A stretch of DNA of 64,000 bases from positions 1,426,001-1,490,000 of the forward strand of contig CAXUDB010000002.1 of assembly GCA_964249755.1 (NCBI GenBank), written 5' to 3'. The notes under the pieces were generated by a model. That model did not search any database, had not been told where the DNA came from, and was given only the letters and a program-made list of their open reading frames with translations. The stretch comes from Ilyomonas sp964249755 (GTDB lineage Bacteria > Bacteroidota > Bacteroidia > Chitinophagales > Chitinophagaceae). Every line of letters starts with the position of its first letter. Positions within the stretch are counted from its first letter, which is position 1. Both the position numbers and the translations under genes were made by a program. Shown piece by piece: positions 50,807 to 60,259 of this stretch.

Positions 50807-53102
50807 AACGAAACCATTGAAATATAGAAGGAACATAGTAACCATACAGCAGAAACTGCTGCTATTTATAGTGTTGGGAATTAGCTGTAACCTTTTTGCA
50901 CAATCAGATCCTGCACAGCCTTTTGGAGGAGTGATTGGTAAAACGGCTGATGCTTCTAAAGAATGGTTACCTCAACAAAAAAAAGCGCCTGACGGAGCTC
51001 CCAATGTGATATACATCATGCTTGATGATATTGGGTTTGGTGCATCGTCAGCTTTTGGCGGCTTAATTGAAACGCCTAATATTGACAGGTTAGCAAATGA
51101 GGGATTGCGGTTTACTAATTTCCACACCACTTCCATTTGCGCACCTACCCGTGCTGCCTTATTAACCGGTCGCAATTCGCATTCAGCGCATTTTGGATAT
51201 TTTGCTCATACTTCATATAACACACCAGGCTATGATGGTTACCTGCCATTTGAAAAAGGTACCATTGCGGAAATTTTGCGTGAGAACGGGTACAATACGT
51301 TTGCGGTAGGTAAGTATCACCTTACCCATCCTTCAGATGCATCCCCAGCAGGACCTTTTAACCGTTGGCCGACAGGTCGCGGGTTCGATCATTTTTATGG
51401 ATTTCCGCCCGAGGCATGGGGCACCGACCAATGGCATCCAACTTTATACAGGGATACGCATCATGAAGAAGACGATCCCCAAGGCAGGCATGTTACGACT
51501 CTGCTGGCGAACAATGCCATTCAGTACATAAGTGAGCAAAAGTCAGCAGCGCCGGATAAACCTTTCTTCTTATACTTTGCCACCGGCGCCGTACATGCAC
51601 CGCACCAGGTACCTAAAGAATGGATTGATAAATACAAAGGAAAATTTGATTTTGGCTGGGATAAATACCGGGAAATGGTACTGCAGAACCAGATTAAAGC
51701 CGGGATCGTTCCGGCGAATACCGTTCTGCCGCCCTCTAATGCTGGTGTACGCAAGTGGGATAGCCTCAGCAGTGATGAAAAGAAATTGTTTACCCGCTAT
51801 TTCGAATTGTATGCAGGCTTTGTATCTCACGCCGATTACGAAATTGGCCGCATCATTAAGTTTCTCGAAAAAACTAACCAGCTTGACAATACATTGATCA
51901 TCCTTTCAATTGGAGATAATGGCGCAAGTCCCGAAGGCAAACAGGCCGGAACTGCTTTTCCACGCGACCGTGATATTTCAGATAAAGATGCTGTTGCGCA
52001 AACGCTTAAAAACATTGATTTATTAGGTACGGATAAAAGCAATGTAAATTATCCGCATGGCTGGGCTCAGGCGATGAATACACCATTCCGTTACTGGAAG
52101 TATGCAGCCAATAGCGAAGGTGGAACGCGCAACCCTTTAATCGTTTTCTGGCCTAAAATGATTACCGACAAAGGGGGCATCCGCAATCAATACCTGTTTG
52201 CTGATGATATTGTTCCTACTACGATTGAACTGATAAAAGCGAAAGCGCCGGCCGTTATCAATGGCTATCCGCAGGACCCTTTTGAAGGTACCAGTTTTGC
52301 TTATCTCGTCAATCCTGACAACAAAAATCTTCCTGCCCGGCACACGGTTCAGTATTTTGAGATCAGCGGGGCACGGGCTATTTACAAAGATGGCTGGAAA
52401 GCTTCTGTTCCTCATGAACGCGGCACTGATTTGAATAAGGATAAATGGCAGTTATATAACCTGAACGAAGATTTCAATGAACGGTTTGATGTGGCTGATA
52501 AGTATCCTGATAAACTGAAAGAATTACAGGATGTTTTCGATGCTGAAGCCTGGAAATACAATGTGTATCCAATAAAAGATTCGTGGAAGCAACTTAATGT
52601 AAATAGGTTCGATAACCGAAAACAAATTGTTTTGTATCCCGGAGCGGCTTTTACGTCTTTCAGTGCCCCTCGACTTGAATCATTCACCATTACTGCCGAT
52701 GTAGATATACCGGCATCAGGCGCTGAAGGCGTATTGCTTTCGGCGGGCGGACAATTAGGTGGGTTTAGCTTCTTTGTAAAAGATAAGAAACTCAATTTTA
52801 TTTACAATACCGAAGGCAAGATTACGGAAGTTGTTTCCTCGCAGACGGTTCCTGCAAACAACGTTAAACTGAAGGCTGATATCACTTATGATTCAACCGC
52901 TAAAACCAGAGCCATCGTCTTATACATTAATGACACTAAAGCTGCAGAAGCGTTACAGGTAAAAACAAACATTGCCCGTGCTACAAGTGGGCTCGAAGGC
53001 TGGGAAATTGGCAGAGATATCAGCACGCCGGTTTCTTCCAAATACAAAGTTCCTTATGCCTTCACCGGTGTTATCAATAACGTAGTGATTGATGTAAAAT
53101 AA
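50775..53102 (+). CDS. Sulfatase 2 (arylsulfatase type) with C-terminal lectin-like domain
   Basis: Up to 775 residues. The ATG at 50775 gives 14 extra residues inside the preceding gene; a TTG at 50817 begins the more convincing export signal (KYRRNIVTIQQKLLLFIVLG). Core: YIMLDDIGFGASSAFGG, SICAPTRAALLTGRN (Cys122, numbered from 50775), GKYHLTHPSD (His kept), VHAPHQVPKEWIDKYKG and LSIGDNGASPEG. After about residue 618 comes a beta-sandwich-like domain (VLYPGAAFTSFSAPRLESFT, AEGVLLSAGGQLGGFSFFVK) found also on sulfatases 3 and 6. Such domains are expected to bind a carbohydrate or the cell surface. Hydrolyses sulfate esters. Part of the operon. Confidence 0.92.
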   Translation: MEVIHKVRLNKTKPLKYRRNIVTIQQKLLLFIVLGISCNLFAQSDPAQPFGGVIGKTADASKEWLPQQKKAPDGAPNVIYIMLDDIGFGASSAFGGLIETPNIDRLANEGLRFTNFHTTSICAPTRAALLTGRNSHSAHFGYFAHTSYNTPGYDGYLPFEKGTIAEILRENGYNTFAVGKYHLTHPSDASPAGPFNRWPTGRGFDHFYGFPPEAWGTDQWHPTLYRDTHHEEDDPQGRHVTTLLANNAIQYISEQKSAAPDKPFFLYFATGAVHAPHQVPKEWIDKYKGKFDFGWDKYREMVLQNQIKAGIVPANTVLPPSNAGVRKWDSLSSDEKKLFTRYFELYAGFVSHADYEIGRIIKFLEKTNQLDNTLIILSIGDNGASPEGKQAGTAFPRDRDISDKDAVAQTLKNIDLLGTDKSNVNYPHGWAQAMNTPFRYWKYAANSEGGTRNPLIVFWPKMITDKGGIRNQYLFADDIVPTTIELIKAKAPAVINGYPQDPFEGTSFAYLVNPDNKNLPARHTVQYFEISGARAIYKDGWKASVPHERGTDLNKDKWQLYNLNEDFNERFDVADKYPDKLKELQDVFDAEAWKYNVYPIKDSWKQLNVNRFDNRKQIVLYPGAAFTSFSAPRLESFTITADVDIPASGAEGVLLSAGGQLGGFSFFVKDKKLNFIYNTEGKITEVVSSQTVPANNVKLKADITYDSTAKTRAIVLYINDTKAAEALQVKTNIARATSGLEGWEIGRDISTPVSSKYKVPYAFTGVINNVVIDVK

Positions 53103-53187
53103 ATATCAATAATTTTTGAAAGTATTGAAAGAAGATGATTTGCGGTTTTTTATCACAGGTTTCATGGGAGTATCTGAAAAATTTATA

Positions 53188-53401
53188 ATGAAAAGAAAGA
53201 TTGCCATTATTATTCTCAGCGTCCTTGTTCCCTTCCTGCATCTGCATGCCCAGAACAATGCGGGTACAAATGAAATATTTGATGGCAATTACTTATACAA
53301 CGATGTAAAAATTTATGTTGGTTTTGGCATCCGCAGAACCTGCATTGCTACAGGAAATAGCCACCACCATTCAGCAAACCATTCAAAAAGAATTATTATA
53401 A
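53188..53401 (+). pseudogene. Small exported protein, broken by a frameshift inside the sulfatase operon
   Basis: The frame from ATG 53188 has a signal peptide (KIAIIILSVLVPFLHLHAQ) and NNAGTNEIFDGNYLYNDVKI, then YVGFGIRRTC in a frame that does not look natural. The +1 frame from about 53320 reads LASAEPALLQEIATTIQQTI and QKELL to TAA 53399-53401. Joining them gives a coherent protein of about 68 residues. The shift lies near a TTGGTTTTGG stretch. The family is unknown. As it lies between sulfatase genes the loss may matter only for this small product. Sequencing error possible. Confidence 0.5.
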
Positions 53402-53425
53402 TCAGGAATGAGGATCAGTACTAAC

Positions 53426-55747
53426 ATGAACAGGAATTTTACGATAGCGGCAATCATTTTTATCCTTTTTCTTGGATACAACAATGCCTTTGCGCAGCAC
53501 GATCCGGCTCCGAAATTTGGTGGTGTGCAAGGCAAAACATTAGCTGACAGCAAGCAATGGTTTGAACCAAAGATGAAAGCGCCTGCCGGGGCTCCGAATG
53601 TGATTTGGATTTTGTTAGACGATGTCGGCTTTGGCGCTTCTGAAACTTTTGGCGGATTGATTCAAACTCCCAATTTTGATTCATTAGCCAAAGGCGGACT
53701 CCGCTACACAAACTTTCACACTTGTGCTATCTGCGCTCCTACACGTGCGGCTTTGCTGACGGGTCGCAACAGTCATTCGGTGAGTATGGGACATCATCCG
53801 GAACTATCCATTGGCGAGCCGGGTTATAGCGGCGACATGCCTTTTGAAGCAGGCTCTGTAGCGGAGATTATGAAAGAGAATGGCTACAACACATTTGCGG
53901 TTGGTAAATGGCATGATACACGTCCGGATCAAACCACACCAGCCGGCCCATACAATCGTTGGCCAACTAACAGAGGCTTTGAACATTGGTATGGCTTCTT
54001 TGGCGGCATGACGGATCAATGGCACCCGACATTGATGGAGGAAACCAATTCCATAGATATCGAACCGAATAAAAAACATCTCAGCGATTTAATTACAGAA
54101 AAAGCCATTACCTATATTGCCAACCAAAAATCGGCTGATCTCGACAAGCCTTTCTTTCTCTATTATGCGCCCGGTGCCACACATGCACCACACCAGGTTT
54201 ATAAAGAATGGATTGATAAATACAAAGGTCAGTTTGATAGTGGTTGGGATGCTTACCGGCAAACGGTATTTAAACGACAGGAAGCATTGGGCTTGTTACC
54301 AAAGGGCACGAAACTTCCACCACGACAAGCTGGTGTAAAAGCCTGGGATTCGCTCAGCAGTGATGAGAAGAAAGTGTTCTCCCGCTTCATGGAAGTATAT
54401 GCCGGCTATCTTTCTTTTACCGATTATGAAGTCGGTCGTTTGGTGGCTTATTTAAAAGAAATCAATCAGCTTGACAATACCGCTATCTTCTTAATGATTG
54501 GTGACAACGGTGCGAGTAAAGAAGGCACTTACAGCGGTGCTGCCGGAGCCGGAAATTCTATTGCACCGGACGGTCCGCAAGGCGAAGGCATTGCTTTTCT
54601 GTTAAGCAAATACAACCAGTTAGGAACCGAATATACATCACCCAATTATCCATTGGGATGGGCACAAGCCTGCAACACACCTTTCCGTTATTGGAAGAGT
54701 GATGCCAACAGCGAAGGCGGCAGTCACAACCCGATGATTTTATATTATCCCAAAGGCATTAAAGACAAAGGTGGCATGCGTACGCAATACAGTCATGTGA
54801 TTGATATATTGCCCACCACTATTGAACTGACCGGCGTTCATGTACCTGATACCATCAATGGTTATAAGCAACGACCCATACAAGGTATCAGCATGGCTTA
54901 CACAATTGACAACGCCAAAGCACCGACACGACACACAATTCAATACTATGAAATACATGGCGGAAGAAGCGTGTATAAAGATGGCTGGAAGGCGGAAGTG
55001 TATCACCCAAGAAACATATTTGGAACGAACGCAGGCGGTGATATTAACTTCAGTGCGCCACCATTTGAAAAAGACAAATGGGAACTTTATAACCTGAATG
55101 AAGACTGGACGGAAACGAATGATGTAGCTGCCAAGTATCCTCAAAAATTAGATGAGCTAAAGAAGCTGTTTGATAGCCTTGCGACAGCAAACAATGTGTA
55201 TCCATTACGAAATTATCGTGAAGGGTTGCCTGAACCGGTGGTTAGACCAAAGACCATTTTATACGGCGCTGCTACCGCCAAATTCAGAGTAAAAATTGGT
55301 AAAGGTGCAGTGTCATTTACTGCCTCTGTTGACATACGGGATGGCGGCGCACAAGGTGTCATCTTCGCAAGCGGCGGCATTTTTGGCGGCATCTCATTGT
55401 ACATAAAAGATAACAAAATAAACTTCCTGGTATCAGACGGAAAAACGGATACAACGGTCAGTGCGGCGTTATCTTTTGCGAGAGGCAAGTATGACATCAA
55501 ACTATCGTTTACAGCCGACTCATCAACCGGAAGAACACTCAGCATTTCCATCAACAATGAAAAGAAAGTTGAAGCGGCTTTAGGTAATAAAAGCAAACAG
55601 TTAAATACTACTTACGGAGATGGCACCGGCGGTGACGGCATCAGCATCGGAAAGGATATGAACTCTAAAGTCGGCAATGCCTATGAAGGCACATTTCCTT
55701 TCACAGGAACCATACACCAGATAACTATAGAACAGGAAAAAAAATAG
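53426..55747 (+). CDS. Sulfatase 3 (arylsulfatase type) with C-terminal lectin-like domain
   Basis: 773 residues from ATG 53426, chosen because the signal peptide starts there (NRNFTIAAIIFILFLGYNNA); an in-frame ATG 18 bases earlier is also possible. Core: WILLDDVGFGASETFGG, CAICAPTRAALLTGRN (Cys103), GKWHDTRPDQTTPAGPYNRW, THAPHQVYKEWIDKYKG and MIGDNGASKEG. All catalytic residues of type I sulfatases are present. The C-terminal part from about 610 is a beta sandwich as in sulfatases 2 and 6 (FRVKIGKGAVSFTASVDIRD). The next gene starts 1 base after its stop, so co-transcribed. Confidence 0.93.
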   Translation: MNRNFTIAAIIFILFLGYNNAFAQHDPAPKFGGVQGKTLADSKQWFEPKMKAPAGAPNVIWILLDDVGFGASETFGGLIQTPNFDSLAKGGLRYTNFHTCAICAPTRAALLTGRNSHSVSMGHHPELSIGEPGYSGDMPFEAGSVAEIMKENGYNTFAVGKWHDTRPDQTTPAGPYNRWPTNRGFEHWYGFFGGMTDQWHPTLMEETNSIDIEPNKKHLSDLITEKAITYIANQKSADLDKPFFLYYAPGATHAPHQVYKEWIDKYKGQFDSGWDAYRQTVFKRQEALGLLPKGTKLPPRQAGVKAWDSLSSDEKKVFSRFMEVYAGYLSFTDYEVGRLVAYLKEINQLDNTAIFLMIGDNGASKEGTYSGAAGAGNSIAPDGPQGEGIAFLLSKYNQLGTEYTSPNYPLGWAQACNTPFRYWKSDANSEGGSHNPMILYYPKGIKDKGGMRTQYSHVIDILPTTIELTGVHVPDTINGYKQRPIQGISMAYTIDNAKAPTRHTIQYYEIHGGRSVYKDGWKAEVYHPRNIFGTNAGGDINFSAPPFEKDKWELYNLNEDWTETNDVAAKYPQKLDELKKLFDSLATANNVYPLRNYREGLPEPVVRPKTILYGAATAKFRVKIGKGAVSFTASVDIRDGGAQGVIFASGGIFGGISLYIKDNKINFLVSDGKTDTTVSAALSFARGKYDIKLSFTADSSTGRTLSISINNEKKVEAALGNKSKQLNTTYGDGTGGDGISIGKDMNSKVGNAYEGTFPFTGTIHQITIEQEKK

Positions 55748-55748
55748 T

Positions 55749-57632
55749 ATGAAACCATTTATAACCATCATCAGGATAGCCTGTTTTTCAGTTGTTGCAC
55801 TTTCCGCTTTTGCACAAAACAAAAACGCAACACAAGACCAGGAACAATGGAAAGGAAAGATTGAAAAATCAATTCAGCGCTCCACGCCTTACAAGATAGA
55901 ATACGTAAAGAAAGCGCCGACAGGAAGCCCCAATGTGCTATTAATTCTATTGGACGATGTTGGCTTTGGTGCATCGGAAGCTTTCGGCGGTTTGATTCAT
56001 ACACCCAATTTAGATACGCTGGCTAATAATGGCCTGCGCTATACAAATTTTCACACGACCGGTATTTGTTCGCCTACGCGTTCGGCATTACTCACCGGCA
56101 GAAATCATCATTATGTTGGTATGGGTATGTTCCCGCATTATCAAAACTCTGCCGACTTTCCCGGATACAATGCGCACATTCCTTCAAAAGATGGAACCAT
56201 CGCAGAAGTGTTACACAACAATGGCTATGCAACTTATCATTTAGGTAAATGGCATCTTACTCCCGATGAAGACACCACAGATTTAGGTCCGTTTGACAGG
56301 TGGCCATCCGGTAAAGGGTTTGACCACAATTTAAGTTTCCTTGGCGGCGCTACCGACCAGTACAGACCTAACCTTGTTGAAGATAACAAACATGTGCAGC
56401 CCGATGGCAGGCAGCTCAATGCGCAGCTGCTAGATAAAGCTATTTCTTATCTTTCTTACCAACAGGAAAAAGCACCCGGCAAGCCCTTCTTTATGTATTT
56501 CGCAACCGGCGCTACACATGCCCCGCACCAGGTTGATAAAGAATGGAGTGATAAGTACAAAGGCAGGTTTAATGATGGCTGGGACGCCTACAGAACAAAG
56601 GTATTTGAGAACCAGAAAAAACTGGGTGTAGTGCCTGCTTACGCACAACTGCCGGAAAGAAATGAAATGATAAAAGCCTGGAAAGATCTGCCTGCAGATG
56701 AGCAAAGACTGAACGCAAGATTTATGGAAGTGTATGCAGGCTATCTCGAATATACAGATTATGAAATAGGCCGATTGATTCAATACCTGAAGACAACCGG
56801 TCAGTTTGAAAATACAATTGTAATGGTAATTGTAGGTGATAACGGCGCCAGCAAAGAAGGTACGGAGTATGGCGTGACCACAAAAGAAACTCGGTTTGTA
56901 AATGCAGCTTTAACACGCGAAGAATACAGACAGATAGAGCTGCAAAACATTGATAAGATAGGAACGAAAGATGTAATTGTTTCGGCTAATTATCCGTTAG
57001 GTTGGGCACAGGCTTGCAACACACCTTTTCGCTATTGGAAAAGCGATGCCAATGCAGAAGGCGCTACACACAACCCTTTAATCGTTTACTATCCGAAATC
57101 TATACAGGAAAAAGGTGGTATCAGATGGCAATATGGACATGTAACAGACATCTTTCCTACGATTGAAGAACTGTCTGGTGTTAAACAGCCTGCCTACATC
57201 AAAGGAATCAAACAAGACACCTTACAAGGATATAGCCTGGTATATTCTTTCAATAACAAAGCGGCGGCTTCTGTACACACCGAACAATACTATACCATTT
57301 ACGGCAACAGGGCAATTTATAAAGACGGATGGAAAGCATCGGCGGCGCATCATCCCAATGGCATTGACCTTTTCACATTTACCGACGATCCGAAAAAAGA
57401 TACCACTGACGATCCGGATAAAAATGTTTGGGAATTGTATAACCTGAATGAAGATTTTAATGAGCGCATTAATCTCGCTGCAAAATTTCCCGATAAATTA
57501 AAAGAGTTAAAAGCATTGTATGATAAGGATGCCACGAAGTATCATGTTTATCCTTTACTGGATTTTAAATATGCAGCAGACAAATTAAAAGCAAGGCAAA
57601 ACAACAAACCGTCCGTTCCGAAAAAAGATTAG
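55749..57632 (+). CDS. Sulfatase 4 (arylsulfatase type)
   Basis: 627 residues. Signal peptide (FITIIRIACFSVVALSAFAQ), then the shared N-terminal linker (EQWKGKIEKSIQRSTPYKIE). Core: NVLLILLDDVGFGASEAFGG (D69, D70), TGICSPTRSALLTGRN with Cys107 in CSPTR, GKWHLTPDEDTTDLGPFDRW (His kept), THAPHQVDKEWSDKYKG and VGDNGASKEG. It is the closest relative of sulfatase 1 in the window, with the same DEDxTDxGPFDRWPSGKGF segment, so the two may be duplicates. No extra C-terminal domain. Starts 1 base after sulfatase 3 stops and is followed by sulfatase 5 after 1 base. Confidence 0.93.
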   Translation: MKPFITIIRIACFSVVALSAFAQNKNATQDQEQWKGKIEKSIQRSTPYKIEYVKKAPTGSPNVLLILLDDVGFGASEAFGGLIHTPNLDTLANNGLRYTNFHTTGICSPTRSALLTGRNHHYVGMGMFPHYQNSADFPGYNAHIPSKDGTIAEVLHNNGYATYHLGKWHLTPDEDTTDLGPFDRWPSGKGFDHNLSFLGGATDQYRPNLVEDNKHVQPDGRQLNAQLLDKAISYLSYQQEKAPGKPFFMYFATGATHAPHQVDKEWSDKYKGRFNDGWDAYRTKVFENQKKLGVVPAYAQLPERNEMIKAWKDLPADEQRLNARFMEVYAGYLEYTDYEIGRLIQYLKTTGQFENTIVMVIVGDNGASKEGTEYGVTTKETRFVNAALTREEYRQIELQNIDKIGTKDVIVSANYPLGWAQACNTPFRYWKSDANAEGATHNPLIVYYPKSIQEKGGIRWQYGHVTDIFPTIEELSGVKQPAYIKGIKQDTLQGYSLVYSFNNKAAASVHTEQYYTIYGNRAIYKDGWKASAAHHPNGIDLFTFTDDPKKDTTDDPDKNVWELYNLNEDFNERINLAAKFPDKLKELKALYDKDATKYHVYPLLDFKYAADKLKARQNNKPSVPKKD

Positions 57633-57633
57633 C

Positions 57634-59169
57634 ATGAAATATTGGAAGATTATCTGCCTGCTCTGTTTTTTAATTGCTGCACTTTCCTCTTCTGCACAAA
57701 AGAAAGAGGTAGGGGCACGACCCAACATCATTGTGATTTGTGCAGATGATTTAGGCTGGAAAGAAGTATCCGCGTTCGGCAATACGCGCATCAAGACGCC
57801 TCATATTGATTCATTAGGCATAAGAGGCACACGCTTTACACAAGCGTATGCCTGCGCGCCGATTTGTTCTCCCGGCAGAGCCGGATTATTGACCGGACGT
57901 TATCAGAACCGTTTCGGCTTTGAATTTTTAGTGCCTGAAAATTTAAAAGATTCAAGTAGCCGTCCGGTTCAGGCAAAGCACCTTGTTGTCAACAATAATG
58001 TCGGCAAATTTTCTTTGAATGGACTGGTAGAACCGGGCGTTGATCCGGAGTCTTTCAGAATATTAAACTCAGGCATTCCGGAAACAGAAATCACACTGGC
58101 GGAAGCCCTGAAAAGCAATGGATACACAACAGGCATTGTTGGAAAATGGCACCTGGGAGAAAGTGAAGGTTTTTATCCTACAGAAAATGGTTTTGATTAT
58201 TTCTATGGCTGTCTGGGCTGGGGCACCATGTATGCAGAAGAGACAGATAACAACGTTATCAGCAAACCACGTTTTTTCGAACGCTATTTGTTTCCGGAAA
58301 CAAGAGCCGGCATCTTCAACATCGTGCGCAATAAAGATTCTGTTCAGGAAACAAGATACCTGACAGATGCCTTTGCCGATGAAGCGGTGAAGTTTATATC
58401 AACCAATAAAAACAAGCCTTTCTTTTTATATCTGCCTTTTAATGCAGTGCACGATCCATTGCAGGCGAAGAAGGAAGATTTTGATGCGACACCCAAAGAC
58501 TTAGACTCTTCCATCCGCATTCAGCTTGCCATGACAAAGAACTTGGATGATGCAGTTGGTAAAATAATAGCCACCTTAAAAGCATTAAAGATTGAAGACA
58601 ATACCATCGTCTTTTTTACCAGCGATAATGGCGGTCCTACTTATTTCAAAACGGTTGATAATTCCCCATTAAAAGGCGGCAAGCTTTCTCATTTTGAAGG
58701 TGGTATTCGCGTGTCTTATTTTATACAATATCCAAGTAAAATTCCAGCCGGAAAAGTGTATAACAAAGTAGTAAGCAATCTTGATATTTTCTCTACGGCA
58801 ATGGCAGCCGCAAACGCTGTAATGCCTGATAAAAGGCAACTCGACGGCGTGAATTTAATTCCTTATGTAAACGGAGCCAATACGGCTGCACCACACGATG
58901 AATTGTGCTGGCGCAATGGTTATTCAAAAGCCATCAGGAAAGGCGATTGGAAGCTGTACATGAATGACCGCAAAGGCGTGCAATACTTATACAATTTAAA
59001 GGATGATAGCAGCGAAACGACTGATTTGTCTGAGCAGCATCCTGAGAAAGTAAAAGAGCTGTTAGAAGACTTTAAAAAGTGGGAAGAAAAAACCGTAAAA
59101 CCATCCTGGCAAAACATCAGGAATGTTTTGCTGCCGGTGGGTGATGATTATTTCTACTTCCCGATTTAA
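57634..59169 (+). CDS. Sulfatase 5 (distinct type I subfamily)
   Basis: 511 residues with signal peptide (YWKIICLLCFLIAALSSSA). NIIVICADDLGWKEVSAFGN gives the metal Asp pair, ACAPICSPGRAGLLTGRYQN carries the formylglycine site (Cys78 in CSPGR), GKWHLGESEGFYPTENGFDY keeps Lys and His, and FTSDNGGPTYFKT the second metal pair. It differs from the other five in length, in the CSPGR box and in ending DSSETTDLSEQHPEKVKELL without a lectin-like domain. It probably desulfates a different position or a carbohydrate rather than aryl esters. In operon. Confidence 0.93.
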   Translation: MKYWKIICLLCFLIAALSSSAQKKEVGARPNIIVICADDLGWKEVSAFGNTRIKTPHIDSLGIRGTRFTQAYACAPICSPGRAGLLTGRYQNRFGFEFLVPENLKDSSSRPVQAKHLVVNNNVGKFSLNGLVEPGVDPESFRILNSGIPETEITLAEALKSNGYTTGIVGKWHLGESEGFYPTENGFDYFYGCLGWGTMYAEETDNNVISKPRFFERYLFPETRAGIFNIVRNKDSVQETRYLTDAFADEAVKFISTNKNKPFFLYLPFNAVHDPLQAKKEDFDATPKDLDSSIRIQLAMTKNLDDAVGKIIATLKALKIEDNTIVFFTSDNGGPTYFKTVDNSPLKGGKLSHFEGGIRVSYFIQYPSKIPAGKVYNKVVSNLDIFSTAMAAANAVMPDKRQLDGVNLIPYVNGANTAAPHDELCWRNGYSKAIRKGDWKLYMNDRKGVQYLYNLKDDSSETTDLSEQHPEKVKELLEDFKKWEEKTVKPSWQNIRNVLLPVGDDYFYFPI

Positions 59170-59191
59170 GGAATAAAAAAGTAAGCCTGAT

Positions 59192-60238
59192 ATGAAGAAA
59201 GAACTACGATACACACAAAGAATAGTCAAGAGCATCATAGCGCTTGGGCTGCTCGTATCATCTTTGTTTGTATCAGCACAAACAGTAACGTTAGAACGGT
59301 TTAAAAACAATCCTATCATCACAGCCGATATGTTGCTACCCCAAGATGGCGATGATATTAACGGACCTTCTTTAATCAAAGCTCCTGACTGGCTTTCAAA
59401 TAAGCTTGGCAAATACTACCTGTATTTTGCGCATCACAAAGGCAAATACATACGTCTTGCCTATGCCGATAAACTGCAAGGCCCCTGGAAAATTTACAAA
59501 CCCGGAACACTTCACATTGAAGATTGTATTTGCAACACGGCACCCTTTGCTTCGGGCGAAAGCATACGTCACAATGGAGCCGAAAATGCAGGCGATGAAG
59601 TCACGCATATTGCATCGCCGGATGTGCTTCTTGACAATGCAAACAAGCAGTTTATTATGTACTTCCATTGCCCGCTGGAATACGAGGGTAAGAAAGGGCA
59701 ATACTCGCTTCGCGCTACCTCGAAAGATGGTATTCATTTCAAAGCCGACACAACGGTATTAGGCGATTCCTACTTCCGTGTTTTCAAGTATAACAATGCC
59801 TGGTATTCGTTGGCGCGCACCGGCGTTGTAGGTCGTTCGGAAGACGGCATCAAAATATTTGAAAGAGGCAACAATCCATTTGCTACAACAGACAGCACAT
59901 CCAGGTTACGGCATGTAGCTGTTAAGCCGGTTGGCAATACGTTGTACGTTTTCTATTCGCGCATTGGCGATGCGCCGGAAAGAATTTTAGTATCAAAAAT
60001 TAATTTGAAAGACGACTGGCATAACTGGAAAGCTTCAGCAGCTATTGAAGTGGCTTCTCCGCAAACAGACTATGAAGGCGCGAACCTTCCTATAAAGAAA
60101 TCGAATGCAGGTTTGTTTTATGGCAAAGTAAAACAGTTGCGTGATCCTTATGTTTTCACGGAGAACAACAGATGGTATTTGCTGTATTCAGCAGCAGGCG
60201 AAAGTGCAATTGCAATAGGCGAATTGAACATCAGGTAA
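59192..60238 (+). CDS. GH43-like five-bladed beta-propeller protein, exported
   Basis: 348 residues with signal peptide (SIIALGLLVSSLFVSAQ). The body consists of repeated propeller blades of the glycoside hydrolase 43/117 kind: FKNNPIITADMLLPQDGDDI, KYYLYFAHHKGKYIRLAYAD, IASPDVLLDNANKQFIMYFH, YSLARTGVVGRSEDGIKIF and VFTENNRWYLLYSAAGES. Asp residues at the start of blades could be catalytic, but a clear inverting pair cannot be assigned by eye, so glycosidase activity is only probable. It is the only candidate glycan-cleaving enzyme in the locus. Lies 22 bases after sulfatase 5 and 21 bases before sulfatase 6, so it belongs to the operon. Confidence 0.75.
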   Translation: MKKELRYTQRIVKSIIALGLLVSSLFVSAQTVTLERFKNNPIITADMLLPQDGDDINGPSLIKAPDWLSNKLGKYYLYFAHHKGKYIRLAYADKLQGPWKIYKPGTLHIEDCICNTAPFASGESIRHNGAENAGDEVTHIASPDVLLDNANKQFIMYFHCPLEYEGKKGQYSLRATSKDGIHFKADTTVLGDSYFRVFKYNNAWYSLARTGVVGRSEDGIKIFERGNNPFATTDSTSRLRHVAVKPVGNTLYVFYSRIGDAPERILVSKINLKDDWHNWKASAAIEVASPQTDYEGANLPIKKSNAGLFYGKVKQLRDPYVFTENNRWYLLYSAAGESAIAIGELNIR

Positions 60239-60259
60239 CAGTACTAAAATAACAAAAGA

